A DNA stretch of 58,975 bases from Chromatiales bacterium (GTDB taxonomy: Bacteria > Pseudomonadota > Gammaproteobacteria > Steroidobacterales > GCA-2729495). Location of the stretch: positions 1-58,975 of the forward strand of contig PBYE01000088.1 in assembly GCA_002729495.1 (NCBI GenBank). Direction: 5' to 3'. Under the pieces are notes generated by a model. The model did not search any database. It had not been told where the DNA came from and saw only the letters and a program-made list of their open reading frames with translations. The position numbers and the translations under genes were made by a program. Positions within the stretch are counted from its first letter, which is position 1. Each line of letters opens with the position of its first letter. This document shows, one piece after another, positions 51,585-58,975 of this stretch.

Positions 51585-53165
51585 ATGCGTTCACTAATAA
51601 GAAACTCCGTCGCTGCCTTGTTCCCGTGTATGTGTGCTCTGGCATTTTCGGGTTGCAGCGTGCTTGACACTGCGCCGGAGGTTGAGATCGATGTGGGCCG
51701 AGTGCACGGCAGCCTGATGGATGGTGTGCAGTCCTACAAAGGCATCCCCTTCGTCGCACCGCCGGTAGGTGAACTGCGCTGGCAGCCGCCGCAGCCGATA
51801 GAGCCCTGGGAAGGCGTGCTGCAGGCAACCGAATACAGTCCATTCTGCCCGCAGAATGATGACAAATACCTGTGGTTCGAGCTCACCGAAATAAGCGAGG
51901 ACTGCTTGTCACTGAACGTGCTCACAACGGCGGCAAACACCGAAGCCAAATTGCCCGTCATGGTTTGGATACACGGGGGCGGTTACGTCAATGGTTCCGG
52001 CAACATTCCTCGTTTGAACAGTACCGCGATACCCAAGCAGGGTGTTGTGCTGGTGACCATCAACTATCGTCTGACTCTCCTGGGGTTCATGACCCACCCG
52101 GCACTTGCGACCGGTGATCCCGATCAGCCGCAGGGCAACTATGGGATTCTCGACATCATTGAGTCGCTCAAGTGGGTGCAGCGAAATATTTCAGCTTTTG
52201 GCGGCGATCCGGACAACGTCACTATATTTGGCGAATCGGCAGGGGCCGGTTTCGTCAATTTCCTGATGGTGAGTCCGAAGTCGGAAGGTTTGTTCCATCG
52301 TGCGATCTCGGAGAGTTCGTCGGTTGGTGTAGCGCCCGATCCCTACATTGACCGGCGGGCAGGCTTTCTCCCGGCTGCGAACAGTGTAGGCATGGCGTTT
52401 GCCGAAAGGCTCGGCATAGACAATCACGACCGCTCTTCCCCCGAGGTTGCTGCAGCCCTGCGTGCGGTTAGTATTGAAAAAATTCTTGCCACACTCGAGC
52501 CGCAAGACCGGTTCACGCCGGTTGTCGAAGGGGTGGTCTTGCCAGACCAGGTGGGCGAACTTCTTGCGACCGGCCGACAGAAAAAGGTTCCATACATGAC
52601 CGGCGGGAATAACTGGGAAGCCAGCCTTGGGCGTGCGATAGGCGGGGGCTTCTCCCCGGAGTTTGCCGGCAAGCTGGTACCAAAAGCGGACAAAGAAAGG
52701 CTCTATGCAGGGCTGAGCGGCGAGGCGCTGGATGACCAGATCTTCGGTGACCTGATTGTTCACTCCGGCTCGCGTTACTTCGCGGAACGGATGTTTAAAC
52801 GCGGCGCACCCGTTTACCGTTATTACCTTACCTACCTGGCAGAAGCCCGCCGCGACACCCAGCCCGGTGTCGCGCATACTGACGATATCGCTTTTGTCAT
52901 GCAGACGCTGCATGAAGAAGACCTCAACATTATTACGAGCCGGGACTGGGAGATCAGCCGGCTGATGGGTGCTTACTGGGTCCAGTTTGCGAAGACCGGA
53001 AATCCGAATCGTGGGGACCTGCCTGAATGGCCGGCATTCGACGATCAAAAAGGATCGGTCCTGGAAATTGGTGATGAAATACGGCCACTCGAGTATCCGC
53101 TTGAGGACAGGGTGCAATTCCATATGAATCGCGGCCTCGGTCTGATGCAAAAGGCGAGGAAATAG
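51585..53165 (+). CDS. Type-B carboxylesterase lipoprotein
   Basis: This 526-residue protein has a lipoprotein signal (ALAFSGC, Cys24). The esterase fold has the oxyanion hole VWIHGGGYVNGSG, the nucleophile elbow FGESAGAG with Ser218, SEDCLSLNV at the disulfide-forming loop, and a catalytic histidine in VAHTDDIAFVM. It hydrolyses carboxylic esters at the cell surface or in the periplasm. It follows a 226-base gap with no visible promoter. The next gene begins 2 bases later, so they form an operon. Confidence 0.9.
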   Translation: MRSLIRNSVAALFPCMCALAFSGCSVLDTAPEVEIDVGRVHGSLMDGVQSYKGIPFVAPPVGELRWQPPQPIEPWEGVLQATEYSPFCPQNDDKYLWFELTEISEDCLSLNVLTTAANTEAKLPVMVWIHGGGYVNGSGNIPRLNSTAIPKQGVVLVTINYRLTLLGFMTHPALATGDPDQPQGNYGILDIIESLKWVQRNISAFGGDPDNVTIFGESAGAGFVNFLMVSPKSEGLFHRAISESSSVGVAPDPYIDRRAGFLPAANSVGMAFAERLGIDNHDRSSPEVAAALRAVSIEKILATLEPQDRFTPVVEGVVLPDQVGELLATGRQKKVPYMTGGNNWEASLGRAIGGGFSPEFAGKLVPKADKERLYAGLSGEALDDQIFGDLIVHSGSRYFAERMFKRGAPVYRYYLTYLAEARRDTQPGVAHTDDIAFVMQTLHEEDLNIITSRDWEISRLMGAYWVQFAKTGNPNRGDLPEWPAFDDQKGSVLEIGDEIRPLEYPLEDRVQFHMNRGLGLMQKARK

Positions 53166-53167
53166 TT

Positions 53168-53839
53168 ATGGCAGGTGATGTGCTGATATTTGGTGCGACA
53201 CGCGGTACCGGGTTCGAAGTGGCAAAAATACTTCGGGAGAAGGGCGAAGCCGTTACGGCGCTGGTGCGGCCCGGTTCGGATCGTTCAGCTTTGGAGGAAA
53301 TGGGTGTAACCATTTTCACCGGCGATGTAATGGACGCGGGTTCCGTTGCCGACGCATTTGCATCGGGCGAGTACCGTGCGGCCGTTGTGAGTCTTGCCGG
53401 GAAAAGAGGTGAGCGACCCCGCCCTGATGGCGACGGCGCGCGGAATGTCATAGCCGCGGCTGGCGGCACGCACGTGCTTATGATTTCCGGAATTGGCGCG
53501 GGCGACAGCAAGAGCGCTGTTGCCCCCAAGGTGATGGAAGTGCTCGGGGAAGTGCTTGGCTTAAAAGGCGAGGTAGAGGACTACCTGATGCAGTCAGGTG
53601 CTCCCGCCACGGTTCTGCGACCTGGCGGCATGACGAACGACCCTGCCAGCGGCACCGCGATCAAGACCCTGGATCATTCCGTCATGGGCGTGATCAACCG
53701 CGCCGATCTCGCGGCTTTAACGGTAGATTGCATCGATGATTCTGAAGCTGTCGGCAAGATCTACCATGCGATAGACCCGGAAATTACCTGGAAGGCGCCG
53801 CTCGAACGTGGCGAGGATCTGCCACCGGCTAAATCCTAG
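53168..53839 (+). CDS. NAD(P)H-binding Rossmann-fold protein
   Basis: This 223-residue protein has VLIFGATRGTGFEVAKILREKGEAVTALVRPGS, the atypical SDR (NAD(P)H-binding) start. It continues with GVTIFTGDVMD, RAAVVSLAGKRG, VLMISGIGAGD and PATVLRPGGMTNDP. It has no signal peptide, in contrast to its esterase neighbour. It may reduce a ketone or act as a redox sensor. It overlaps the convergent LLM gene by four bases (CTAG). Confidence 0.83.
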   Translation: MAGDVLIFGATRGTGFEVAKILREKGEAVTALVRPGSDRSALEEMGVTIFTGDVMDAGSVADAFASGEYRAAVVSLAGKRGERPRPDGDGARNVIAAAGGTHVLMISGIGAGDSKSAVAPKVMEVLGEVLGLKGEVEDYLMQSGAPATVLRPGGMTNDPASGTAIKTLDHSVMGVINRADLAALTVDCIDDSEAVGKIYHAIDPEITWKAPLERGEDLPPAKS

Positions 53840-54921
53840 CGTAACGCCGGCAGCACGTGCTCCGCGATCATTTTCAGCCCGTCCATCGGGTCGTCGAACA
53901 GGCGTATGGATAACTCGGTAAGTCCGCCGTCCGCGAATTGTTTGCAGCGCTCGATTTCCTGATCAATATTACTGAAGTCGCCTGCTGAAGACATCCCGGC
54001 AATCAGCCGGTTGACGATATCTTCCGGCACGCCTTCGATATTGCCGCTGCGATTCCTGAATGCGATACGAAAGTTTTCCCAGTTGTCCCGGACGATCTTC
54101 ATTTCGTCTTCGCCGTTAAGGTATTTGATGATTTCATGTTCAATCATAGCGACAATGGCTGCACGCCAGATCAGTTCACGCCTCGCTTCATACATCGATG
54201 CTTCACGGTCTTTCTTTATGTGCCAGGCCCAGAAATTACCGACACGAAAATCTTTGGCGGGTTCGTCACGTTTTGCCAGCCCGGCATTAACATTGGCCAT
54301 GGCATCCGGCAACATATCCGGCGTGAAGTCGCTGAACTGGATGCCGTCGGCTATGCGTCCCCCCATGCGAATCATCTGCGGGCCGCTCGAACAACTGTAT
54401 ATCAGCGGTCCGTCGCTTTTGGCCCATGCCATACCATACGGCCGCCTTATTTCAAATACCTTGCCCTCGTAGCCCATCGCGAATTTACCGGTCCGGCTAA
54501 ACTGCAGGACTTCGATGCATTCCCGTACCGCCGTCAGGCGCCGGTCCGGCCTGCTGGTATTCATAACGGGTTCCCTGCCCGGCCATCCGGGCCCGTCATC
54601 CCTGGCTTTCCACCCCATAGCGCCGAGTAACCCGCCACCACCACTCACGCCGATCATCCCGCGCCCGCCCGCCATTTCGTTCAGCGTGAGTATCGCGTTC
54701 GCCATTTTCAGGGGGTGCATTTCCCAGGGGCTTACGGCGAGCGGTCCGAGAATAATTTTTGATGTTGCCGCTGCGGCCGGCGCCAGCGCCAGGAAGGCAT
54801 CATAGTGCATGTGGTAATTCGACGACCAGATAGCGCGGATGCCGAGGCGTTCCGATTCGACAGCCAGTTCAGCCATCTGCTGCGGCGAGACGTCCGGTTC
54901 GAGAATAATATCTATATCCAT
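53836..54921 (-). CDS. LLM class flavin-dependent oxidoreductase (paralogue)
   Basis: This 361-residue protein starts at ATG 54921 (MDIDIILEPD); a TTG at 54960 is less likely. It has GPLAVSPWEMHPLKMANAILTLNEMAGGRGMIGVSGGGGLLGAMG and ADGIQFSDFTPDML, the same order of motifs as the gene at 6036-7070. It is therefore a second member of that subgroup, 47 kb away in the window. The two probably share a mechanism but differ in substrate. Both end near proteins of unknown or redox function, and neither has an F420-synthesis gene nearby. Confidence 0.87.
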   Translation of the reverse strand: MDIDIILEPDVSPQQMAELAVESERLGIRAIWSSNYHMHYDAFLALAPAAAATSKIILGPLAVSPWEMHPLKMANAILTLNEMAGGRGMIGVSGGGGLLGAMGWKARDDGPGWPGREPVMNTSRPDRRLTAVRECIEVLQFSRTGKFAMGYEGKVFEIRRPYGMAWAKSDGPLIYSCSSGPQMIRMGGRIADGIQFSDFTPDMLPDAMANVNAGLAKRDEPAKDFRVGNFWAWHIKKDREASMYEARRELIWRAAIVAMIEHEIIKYLNGEDEMKIVRDNWENFRIAFRNRSGNIEGVPEDIVNRLIAGMSSAGDFSNIDQEIERCKQFADGGLTELSIRLFDDPMDGLKMIAEHVLPALR

Positions 54922-55551
54922 AGCTGAAAAAAGGCTCCCGTGGCCTGTGAAACATCGCAATCATGCCAGCATTCTGATGCAGAAACAGTTCTGCTGTTTC
55001 GATGCCCGATGTGCAGTCACTTTTGGGGCCACCAGGCTCCGCGCGGACATGCTTTGCATTTTTCGTTGCTACTACATTGGTACCGGGCATTTTGATATGT
55101 TTTAAGGTGCATTTAACCGTGGATATCCTTTTGCACCTGGCGGTCCGAATTCGGATTACAGGCAGCGGTAGCGAATGCCCGGCCCTGCGCCGCACAGAGA
55201 TCAAGAGCCGGGCATTCGCTGGCACAGCTACCCGGACCGGAAGACATAAGCAGAGCTTTGATATTTATATCCTTTAAGAACAATCACTTATACTAATATC
55301 ATTTGTGTCATTCATGGCTAAATGCTATGCTTCACGGCTACAATGCGTTCTCGCCAGGTGCTTGGCACGCCCAGCACCGACCCGAGTGCCCATACAAGAA
55401 GCCGCCAGAGCGGTCATCAAAAGGCACACACTCAACTGAAGCAATGACCTGAGTCGAATTGCGGAGTACTGTCCGGTTGTCCCGATGTAAATTGCTAGGC
55501 GCCGGAACCAGGCTGCGCGTACCGCACTACACTGAAGAAAGATCTATAAAT
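54922..55551. other. Intergenic region, 630 bases
   Basis: This is the largest gap in the window. Short frames occur on both strands, but I see no convincing gene. Contents are a 13-base inverted repeat (55170-55220) and AT-rich promoter-like sequence around 55258-55305, including TATTTATATCC and TATACTAATATC. The rest shows nothing I can name. Confidence 0.45.
55170..55220. repeat. Perfect inverted repeat (hairpin)
   Basis: The arms AGCGAATGCCCGG (55170-55182) and CCGGGCATTCGCT (55208-55220) are exact reverse complements around a 25-base loop. The structure could be a terminator without a T-run, a REP-like unit or a regulatory RNA element. No second copy was seen in the window. Confidence 0.6.
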
Positions 55552-55839
55552 ATGGATAACACAAGTAAAGCAACCCAGCCCACGCAAACGCCCCCGTTTG
55601 CTGTTGGCATTATTGAATCGGTTAAGCCTCCTGCTGAAGGCGAAGGCAAGTACTGGTGCAAGTACACAATTGTTCAGGGCACCAATACGATCACCGGCTA
55701 TCGGCAAGGCGGCGTCAAGGCGGTCAAAAAGGCTGTAGGCGAAATTGTTGCCGACATGAACCAGCGTCGCATGGGCAAGCGTGGCAGGGTCCACCTGACA
55801 CCGTCAGCCAAGCCCAAGGCAAACGCCGCGGCAAAATAG
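55552..55839 (+). CDS. Small uncharacterised basic protein
   Basis: This 95-residue protein starts at ATG 55552, preceded by GAAGAAAGA about 10 bases upstream. It has a threonine/proline-rich start, a central part with VGIIESVKPPAEGEGKYWCKY, ITGYRQGGVKAVKKAVGEIV and a basic, alanine- and lysine-rich tail (RGRVHLTPSAKPKANAAAK). There is no membrane segment. The tail suggests nucleic-acid binding, but I do not recognise the family. A candidate terminator follows. Confidence 0.6.
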   Translation: MDNTSKATQPTQTPPFAVGIIESVKPPAEGEGKYWCKYTIVQGTNTITGYRQGGVKAVKKAVGEIVADMNQRRMGKRGRVHLTPSAKPKANAAAK

Positions 55840-55853
55840 TACGCCTTTCCTAT

Positions 55854-55884
55854 CCAGGCTCAGTGCGCAAGGCATTGAGCCTGG
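55854..55884 (+). terminator. Candidate terminator hairpin
   Basis: The arms CCAGGCTCA and TGAGCCTGG (9 base pairs) surround a 13-base loop, 15 bases after the stop of the small basic protein gene. The tract after it is CTCATTT, so a U-run is weak and the terminator is uncertain. Confidence 0.4.
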
Positions 55885-55958
55885 CTCATTTATGCGTCTG
55901 AGTTTCTCGCGACCGGTGTATGCTTACCGCATGCGCCGCACGCACAAGAGCCGCACCG

Positions 55959-56933
55959 ATGCTTTTACCTGATCATGAATTCAGTAAACCCGCGAATCTC
56001 CAGGACAGTCTTGCCAAGCTGGCTAACACCAGCGGCGAGATAAAGCTGCTGGCAGGGGGTACGGATGTCATTTTCAACATGCGTGGCCGGCTGTTTAATC
56101 CTGACGTACTGCTTTCCATAAGCGAGCTGCCGGAACTGCAGGGGATCGAACAATTGGCTGACGGAACGGTGTCGCTCGGGGCCGGGTGCAGGTTGACAGA
56201 GCTGGAGCGGCATCCGCTGGTAAGACAATATCCGGGGCTGGCTGCCGGGTTTCGTGCCGTTGCTTCACGTCATGTTCGCAACATGGCGACACTTGGGGGC
56301 AACCTGAACCTCGATACACGCTGCTGGTACGCAAACCAGACAGCCGAGTGGCGTGAAGCAAAGGGTCGCTGCCTGAAAACCGGCCTGAAAGTTTGCCATG
56401 CCATAAAAAGTTCGGATATTTGCGTTGCCCTTAACGCATCGGATGTTGCGCCTGCGCTGCTCGCGCTGGATGCATCAGTTGTCCTGGCGTCCTTAAAAGG
56501 GGAACGTACCGTGAAACTGGCCGACTACTACACCGACGACGGTGTAGAACATACGGTACGGCGGCCGGATGAGATAATGGTGCGCGTACTCTTCCCGAAG
56601 AACAGCGACCGCATGGCGTATATCAAGGAGACAGCGCGCAAGGGTAATGATTTTGCGTATGCAACTATTGCAGCAAGTGCGGACGGGCAGGGCCAGCAGT
56701 GCAGCCGTGTCCGTATAGTACTGGGGTCGTTGACGACAAGGCCCGTGTTGCTCCTAAAAACAGCTACAGTAATCGGTGAGCGTGGCCTTGACGATGCTGC
56801 AATAGAAGCTGCCGTTACGGAAGTCCGGGATGAACTCGGGGCACTGACCAACCTGTATACGCCGGCAGCATATAAAGGTCGCATTGCACGGGTGCTGGTT
56901 CGCAAAGCGCTGCTGCAGCTCAGGGAACTATAA
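55959..56933 (+). CDS. FAD-binding subunit of a 4-hydroxybenzoyl-CoA reductase-type molybdoenzyme
   Basis: This 324-residue protein starts at ATG 55959; ATG 55920 would add 13 residues. It has KLLAGGTDVIFNMR and ATLGGNLNLDTRC for FAD, then Cys122, 138, 146 and 155. Those positions and their 16-8-9 spacing match the [4Fe-4S]-binding loop that I recall from HcrB of Thauera, a feature absent from most xanthine-oxidase FAD subunits. The product would transfer electrons between a flavin, an iron-sulfur cluster and the molybdenum centre in the other subunits. The molybdenum-containing large subunit is not in this window. The next gene is its 2Fe-2S partner. Confidence 0.85.
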   Translation: MLLPDHEFSKPANLQDSLAKLANTSGEIKLLAGGTDVIFNMRGRLFNPDVLLSISELPELQGIEQLADGTVSLGAGCRLTELERHPLVRQYPGLAAGFRAVASRHVRNMATLGGNLNLDTRCWYANQTAEWREAKGRCLKTGLKVCHAIKSSDICVALNASDVAPALLALDASVVLASLKGERTVKLADYYTDDGVEHTVRRPDEIMVRVLFPKNSDRMAYIKETARKGNDFAYATIAASADGQGQQCSRVRIVLGSLTTRPVLLLKTATVIGERGLDDAAIEAAVTEVRDELGALTNLYTPAAYKGRIARVLVRKALLQLREL

Positions 56934-56937
56934 AGCT

Positions 56938-57423
56938 ATGGCAGGTAAACGACAGGTAATGATGCTAACCATTAATGGTGACGACTACGAGATGCTGGTG
57001 TCGCCGCGTCAGACCCTGCTCGATGTTATCCGCGACCAGGTTGGACTTACCGGTACCAAGGAAGGGTGCACGACGGGTTCCTGTGGCGTTTGCACGATCA
57101 ATAACGACCGGGGCGAAGCTGTGTTGTCATGCCTGACACCGGCACTGGAGTGGCAGGGCAAAGCTATCACCACTATCGAGGGGCTGGAGGTAAACGGCGA
57201 GCTGGATGCTCTGCAGAATGCATTCCTTGATTACGGTGCCGTCCAGTGTGGGTTTTGCACACCGGGTGTCCTGATGTCGGCAAGAGCTGTAATTAATGGA
57301 TCAGGCCGTCCCAGCGAAGAAGACATCAATGACGGAATGGCCGGGGTCTTGTGCCGGTGCACCGGTCACATCAAGGTTAAAGAGGCGATACGCAATGTCG
57401 CCAGTTACAACAACAAAACATAA
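56938..57423 (+). CDS. 2Fe-2S subunit of the molybdoenzyme (xanthine dehydrogenase family)
   Basis: This 161-residue protein starts at ATG 56938, 4 bases after the FAD subunit gene. The N-terminal plant-type ferredoxin domain has KEGCTTGSCGVCTI and a later cysteine in VLSCLTP, and the C-terminal domain has VQCGFCTPGVLMSARAVI with the second cluster pattern and LCRCTGHIKVKEAI. This is the complete small subunit of the family. It passes electrons between molybdenum and the FAD subunit. A large molybdopterin-binding subunit should be encoded close by in related organisms but is not here. Confidence 0.92.
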   Translation: MAGKRQVMMLTINGDDYEMLVSPRQTLLDVIRDQVGLTGTKEGCTTGSCGVCTINNDRGEAVLSCLTPALEWQGKAITTIEGLEVNGELDALQNAFLDYGAVQCGFCTPGVLMSARAVINGSGRPSEEDINDGMAGVLCRCTGHIKVKEAIRNVASYNNKT

Positions 57424-57439
57424 GAAGAGCGGGGGAACA

Positions 57440-57895
57440 ATGGCCGGTAAACCACCTTTCGAAATACCGGATGACGAATATGCGGGAGATATCAGTTGCC
57501 GGCAGGCATGGGATGCCCTGGCGAGCGATTCGGATGCATTGCTCGTCGATGTACGCACCAAGGTCGAATGGCAGTTAATCGGCCGACCCGACCTTTCGTC
57601 GCTGGGCAAGGAGCCCGTTTACCTGCAATGGGTGACCATGGAGGGAGTCAATCAGAATTTTCCAAATGAACTAAAGGCCGCGCTGGACGAAAGAGGCGCG
57701 AATGCTGATACGCCTGTTTACTTTATGTGCCAGTCCGGCGGCCGTTCAAAAATGTCAGCCATGCAATGTACGGAACTCGGCTACACGAAGAGCTTCAATA
57801 TTGCCGAAGGATTCGAAGGAGACCTTGACGAGCAGCGGCACCGCAACAGCATCAGCGGCTGGAAAGTCGCAGGGTTACCCTGGACGCAGGCCTAG
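57440..57895 (+). CDS. Rhodanese-like protein
   Basis: This 151-residue protein starts at ATG 57440 with GGGGGAA upstream. It has LLVDVRTKVEWQLIGRPDL and the active-site loop FMCQSGGRSKMSAMQ, and ends in FEGDLDEQRHRNSISGW. The cysteine carries a persulfide. Being next to the molybdoenzyme subunits, it might supply the sulfur ligand of the molybdenum, but this is inference. It is followed at 2 bases by the DUF2288 gene. Confidence 0.9.
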   Translation: MAGKPPFEIPDDEYAGDISCRQAWDALASDSDALLVDVRTKVEWQLIGRPDLSSLGKEPVYLQWVTMEGVNQNFPNELKAALDERGANADTPVYFMCQSGGRSKMSAMQCTELGYTKSFNIAEGFEGDLDEQRHRNSISGWKVAGLPWTQA

Positions 57896-57897
57896 TT

Positions 57898-58212
57898 GTG
57901 AGCGGCGAAGAGGCTGCCGAACGTGCGCGGATAAACGGTGAGACTGCAAAAATCGCATGGCAGGAGCTGCAGCGTTTTTTTGCCCGGGGAAATGCAGTAG
58001 CGGTATCTCATCAACTGGACCTGGTTGAAGTTGCCTTCCAGATGTCCGCAGACAATAAAGATCAGATCAAAGAATGGATGGAAGCCGGTCAGGTTAGTCG
58101 CGTCAGCGATGCCCAGGCATCGGGGTGGTATGACGCCAATGCGCTGGTGTGGGCAGTGGTTGTCCGTCCGTGGGTGCTGGTGCAGCCTATACTGAATAAC
58201 CCGGAACAATAA
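57898..58212 (+). CDS. DUF2288 family protein
   Basis: This 104-residue protein starts at GTG 57898, two bases after the rhodanese gene. It has the whole-length signature of DUF2288: NGETAKIAWQELQRFFARG, VSHQLDLVEVAFQMSADN and ALVWAVVVRPWVLVQPI. It has no signal or membrane segment. The function of the family is unknown. Its close position in the operon suggests a link to sulfur transfer or molybdoenzyme work. Confidence 0.87.
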   Translation: MSGEEAAERARINGETAKIAWQELQRFFARGNAVAVSHQLDLVEVAFQMSADNKDQIKEWMEAGQVSRVSDAQASGWYDANALVWAVVVRPWVLVQPILNNPEQ

Positions 58213-58234
58213 GGGCAACGCACGGGTTAACGCA

Positions 58235-58786
58235 TCAGGTGTACCCGTATTTTCGTGTTGCCGCCTTCTTGTTCGGATTCTTGTGCCAAATCTGCCTGGG
58301 GGCAAAACCGTCTTTTCTTAACCATTGCTGCGTGTAAACGATCCGGTCCGGGTCGATTTTGGCCAGCGCCATTTGCGGTGGCTCGTCGAGGGGTCGGCCC
58401 AGCTGGACAAACGATTTTTGCCATGCGTATATCGTCATGGCGTGTTCGTGCTCTGGCGTGCCCGGCTCGATAAATTCAACATTGGCAAATATCTGCGCTC
58501 CCTGCACACTGGCCCAGTTGCAGTTTTCCGCGTAGACGGCAAGACACACACGCGGGTCGTTTTGCATTGCCTTTACCTTGGGGCTGTTCGGCTGCGGCAG
58601 AATATAGGTAACCAGCCCTTCGGCATAGAACTCAAGCGGCGTTCCGATCGGTCCGTTCTTGCCGATGGTGCTGAGCACGGCCATCCATTTCGTTGCCAGG
58701 AAATGCTCTATGCGCGCTTCAAGTTCTTCGCGTGGGATTTGTTTTGTTGGCCACGGGGTTTCCGCAAGCCAGGATTGTGCCGTCAT
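58235..58786 (-). CDS. Pyridoxamine 5'-phosphate oxidase-related FMN-binding protein
   Basis: This 183-residue protein starts at ATG 58786 with AAAGGT upstream. It has a split beta-barrel typical of FMN-binding PNPOx-like proteins: FLATKWMAVLSTIGKNGPIGTPLEFYAEG, then NDPRVCLAVYAEN and a closing YTQQWLRKDG. It is shorter than PdxH and lacks its C-terminal part, so it is more likely a reductase or FMN/F420-binding member of the superfamily than a vitamin B6 enzyme. It sits 15 bases after a truncated gene on the same strand. Confidence 0.8.
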   Translation of the reverse strand: MTAQSWLAETPWPTKQIPREELEARIEHFLATKWMAVLSTIGKNGPIGTPLEFYAEGLVTYILPQPNSPKVKAMQNDPRVCLAVYAENCNWASVQGAQIFANVEFIEPGTPEHEHAMTIYAWQKSFVQLGRPLDEPPQMALAKIDPDRIVYTQQWLRKDGFAPRQIWHKNPNKKAATRKYGYT

Positions 58787-58801
58787 ACCGGGACCTTTAG
58801 G

Positions 58802-58975
58802 TTAATGTTTGCGTCGTGCGATTCGCGCCGCGGCCAGCAGACCGAGCGCAATAAGGAACCAGAGATCCAGCGTCGAGTTTGAACCCGGATCGTGGTCGCC
58901 TATATCGGAGGCCCGTGCTTCCGCGATCATCCTCTCGCCAGCTTCGGGTAGTAGAAAACCGTCTCCAATCGCGCG
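58802..58975 (-). CDS. C-terminus of a membrane-anchored surface protein (partial)
   Basis: The window ends inside a reading frame on the minus strand. The visible 57 residues have an acidic, glycine-containing stretch (DIGDHDPGSNSTLD), one membrane helix (LWFLIALGLLAAA) and a basic end (RIARRKH). That is the layout of C-terminal sorting tails (GlyGly-CTERM-like) found on surface or secreted proteins in gammaproteobacteria, but the match is general. The gene lies upstream of the FMN-binding gene, 15 bases apart, so they may be co-transcribed. Confidence 0.5.
   Translation of the reverse strand, partial: RAIGDGFLLPEAGERMIAEARASDIGDHDPGSNSTLDLWFLIALGLLAAARIARRKH

Noticed and set aside
52191-53150. 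Open frame of 319 codons on the minus strand
   Set aside because: It lies wholly opposite the carboxylesterase gene, has no ribosome site and no recognisable protein sequence.
1-58975. tRNA, rRNA, CRISPR, prophage or insertion-sequence genes
   Set aside because: None was recognised; no cloverleaf-like sequence, regular repeat array, integrase or transposase was seen.

Overview
The window looks like chromosomal DNA of a free-living, probably marine or sediment gammaproteobacterium with a moderately GC-rich genome. This is inferred from greB, slyD and trhO homologues, a TonB-dependent receptor, a GDP-heptose cluster and many lipoprotein or Tat signals. No rRNA, tRNA, prophage, insertion sequence or CRISPR array was seen. 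Genes are tightly packed on both strands, and five convergent pairs abut or overlap at their stop codons.

Left part (1-13.4 kb): a cytochrome c tail, a tandem pair of exported metallo-beta-lactamase-fold proteins, a DUF1838 protein, a PQQ-dependent dehydrogenase lipoprotein, an exported protein resembling coproporphyrinogen III oxidase (HemF), and a luciferase-like flavin oxidoreductase. These are followed by a same-strand block of hydrolase lipoprotein, beta-propeller lipoprotein and TonB-dependent receptor, which may be an uptake and degradation unit. Next (13.5-24.9 kb): a remnant of an AI-2E-type transporter, a substrate-binding lipoprotein coupled to a membrane GGDEF-EAL protein, a DMF-amidohydrolase-like secreted protein, an arylsulfotransferase-like protein, a universal stress protein gene carrying a frameshift, a rhodanese, a TVP38 protein and a GT39-like membrane protein.

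25.0-29.8 kb is the clearest pathway: four genes that together make GDP-D-glycero-alpha-D-manno-heptose (guanylyltransferase, bisphosphatase, kinase, isomerase), followed by a methyltransferase and a family 2 glycosyltransferase, probably for a surface glycan. 29.8-38.5 kb holds slyD, a membrane protein with a frameshifted thioredoxin partner, several short-chain dehydrogenases, a palindromic REP-like element forming the end of one gene, a candidate small RNA, an internally deleted dicarboxylate symporter, an exported methyltransferase and greB.

38.5-54.9 kb is rich in accessory enzymes: a Tat-lipoprotein UbiD-family decarboxylase, a nitroreductase, an NmrA-like lipoprotein, a membrane-anchored ferrochelatase-like protein, an exported SDR, HdeD, TrhO, an exported SurE, a GST, a Tat-exported NTF2-like protein, an MFS transporter, a TauD-type dioxygenase, a carboxylesterase lipoprotein and a second luciferase-like oxidoreductase. 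The right end has the FAD and 2Fe-2S subunits of a 4-hydroxybenzoyl-CoA-reductase-type molybdoenzyme without its large subunit, a rhodanese, a DUF2288 protein, an FMN-binding protein and a truncated membrane-anchored protein.

The most striking theme is the number of enzyme families that are normally cytosolic but here carry signal peptides or membrane anchors. They include two that resemble the last steps of haem synthesis (HemF-like and ferrochelatase-like). This may point to undescribed periplasmic redox or tetrapyrrole chemistry, but that is inference.
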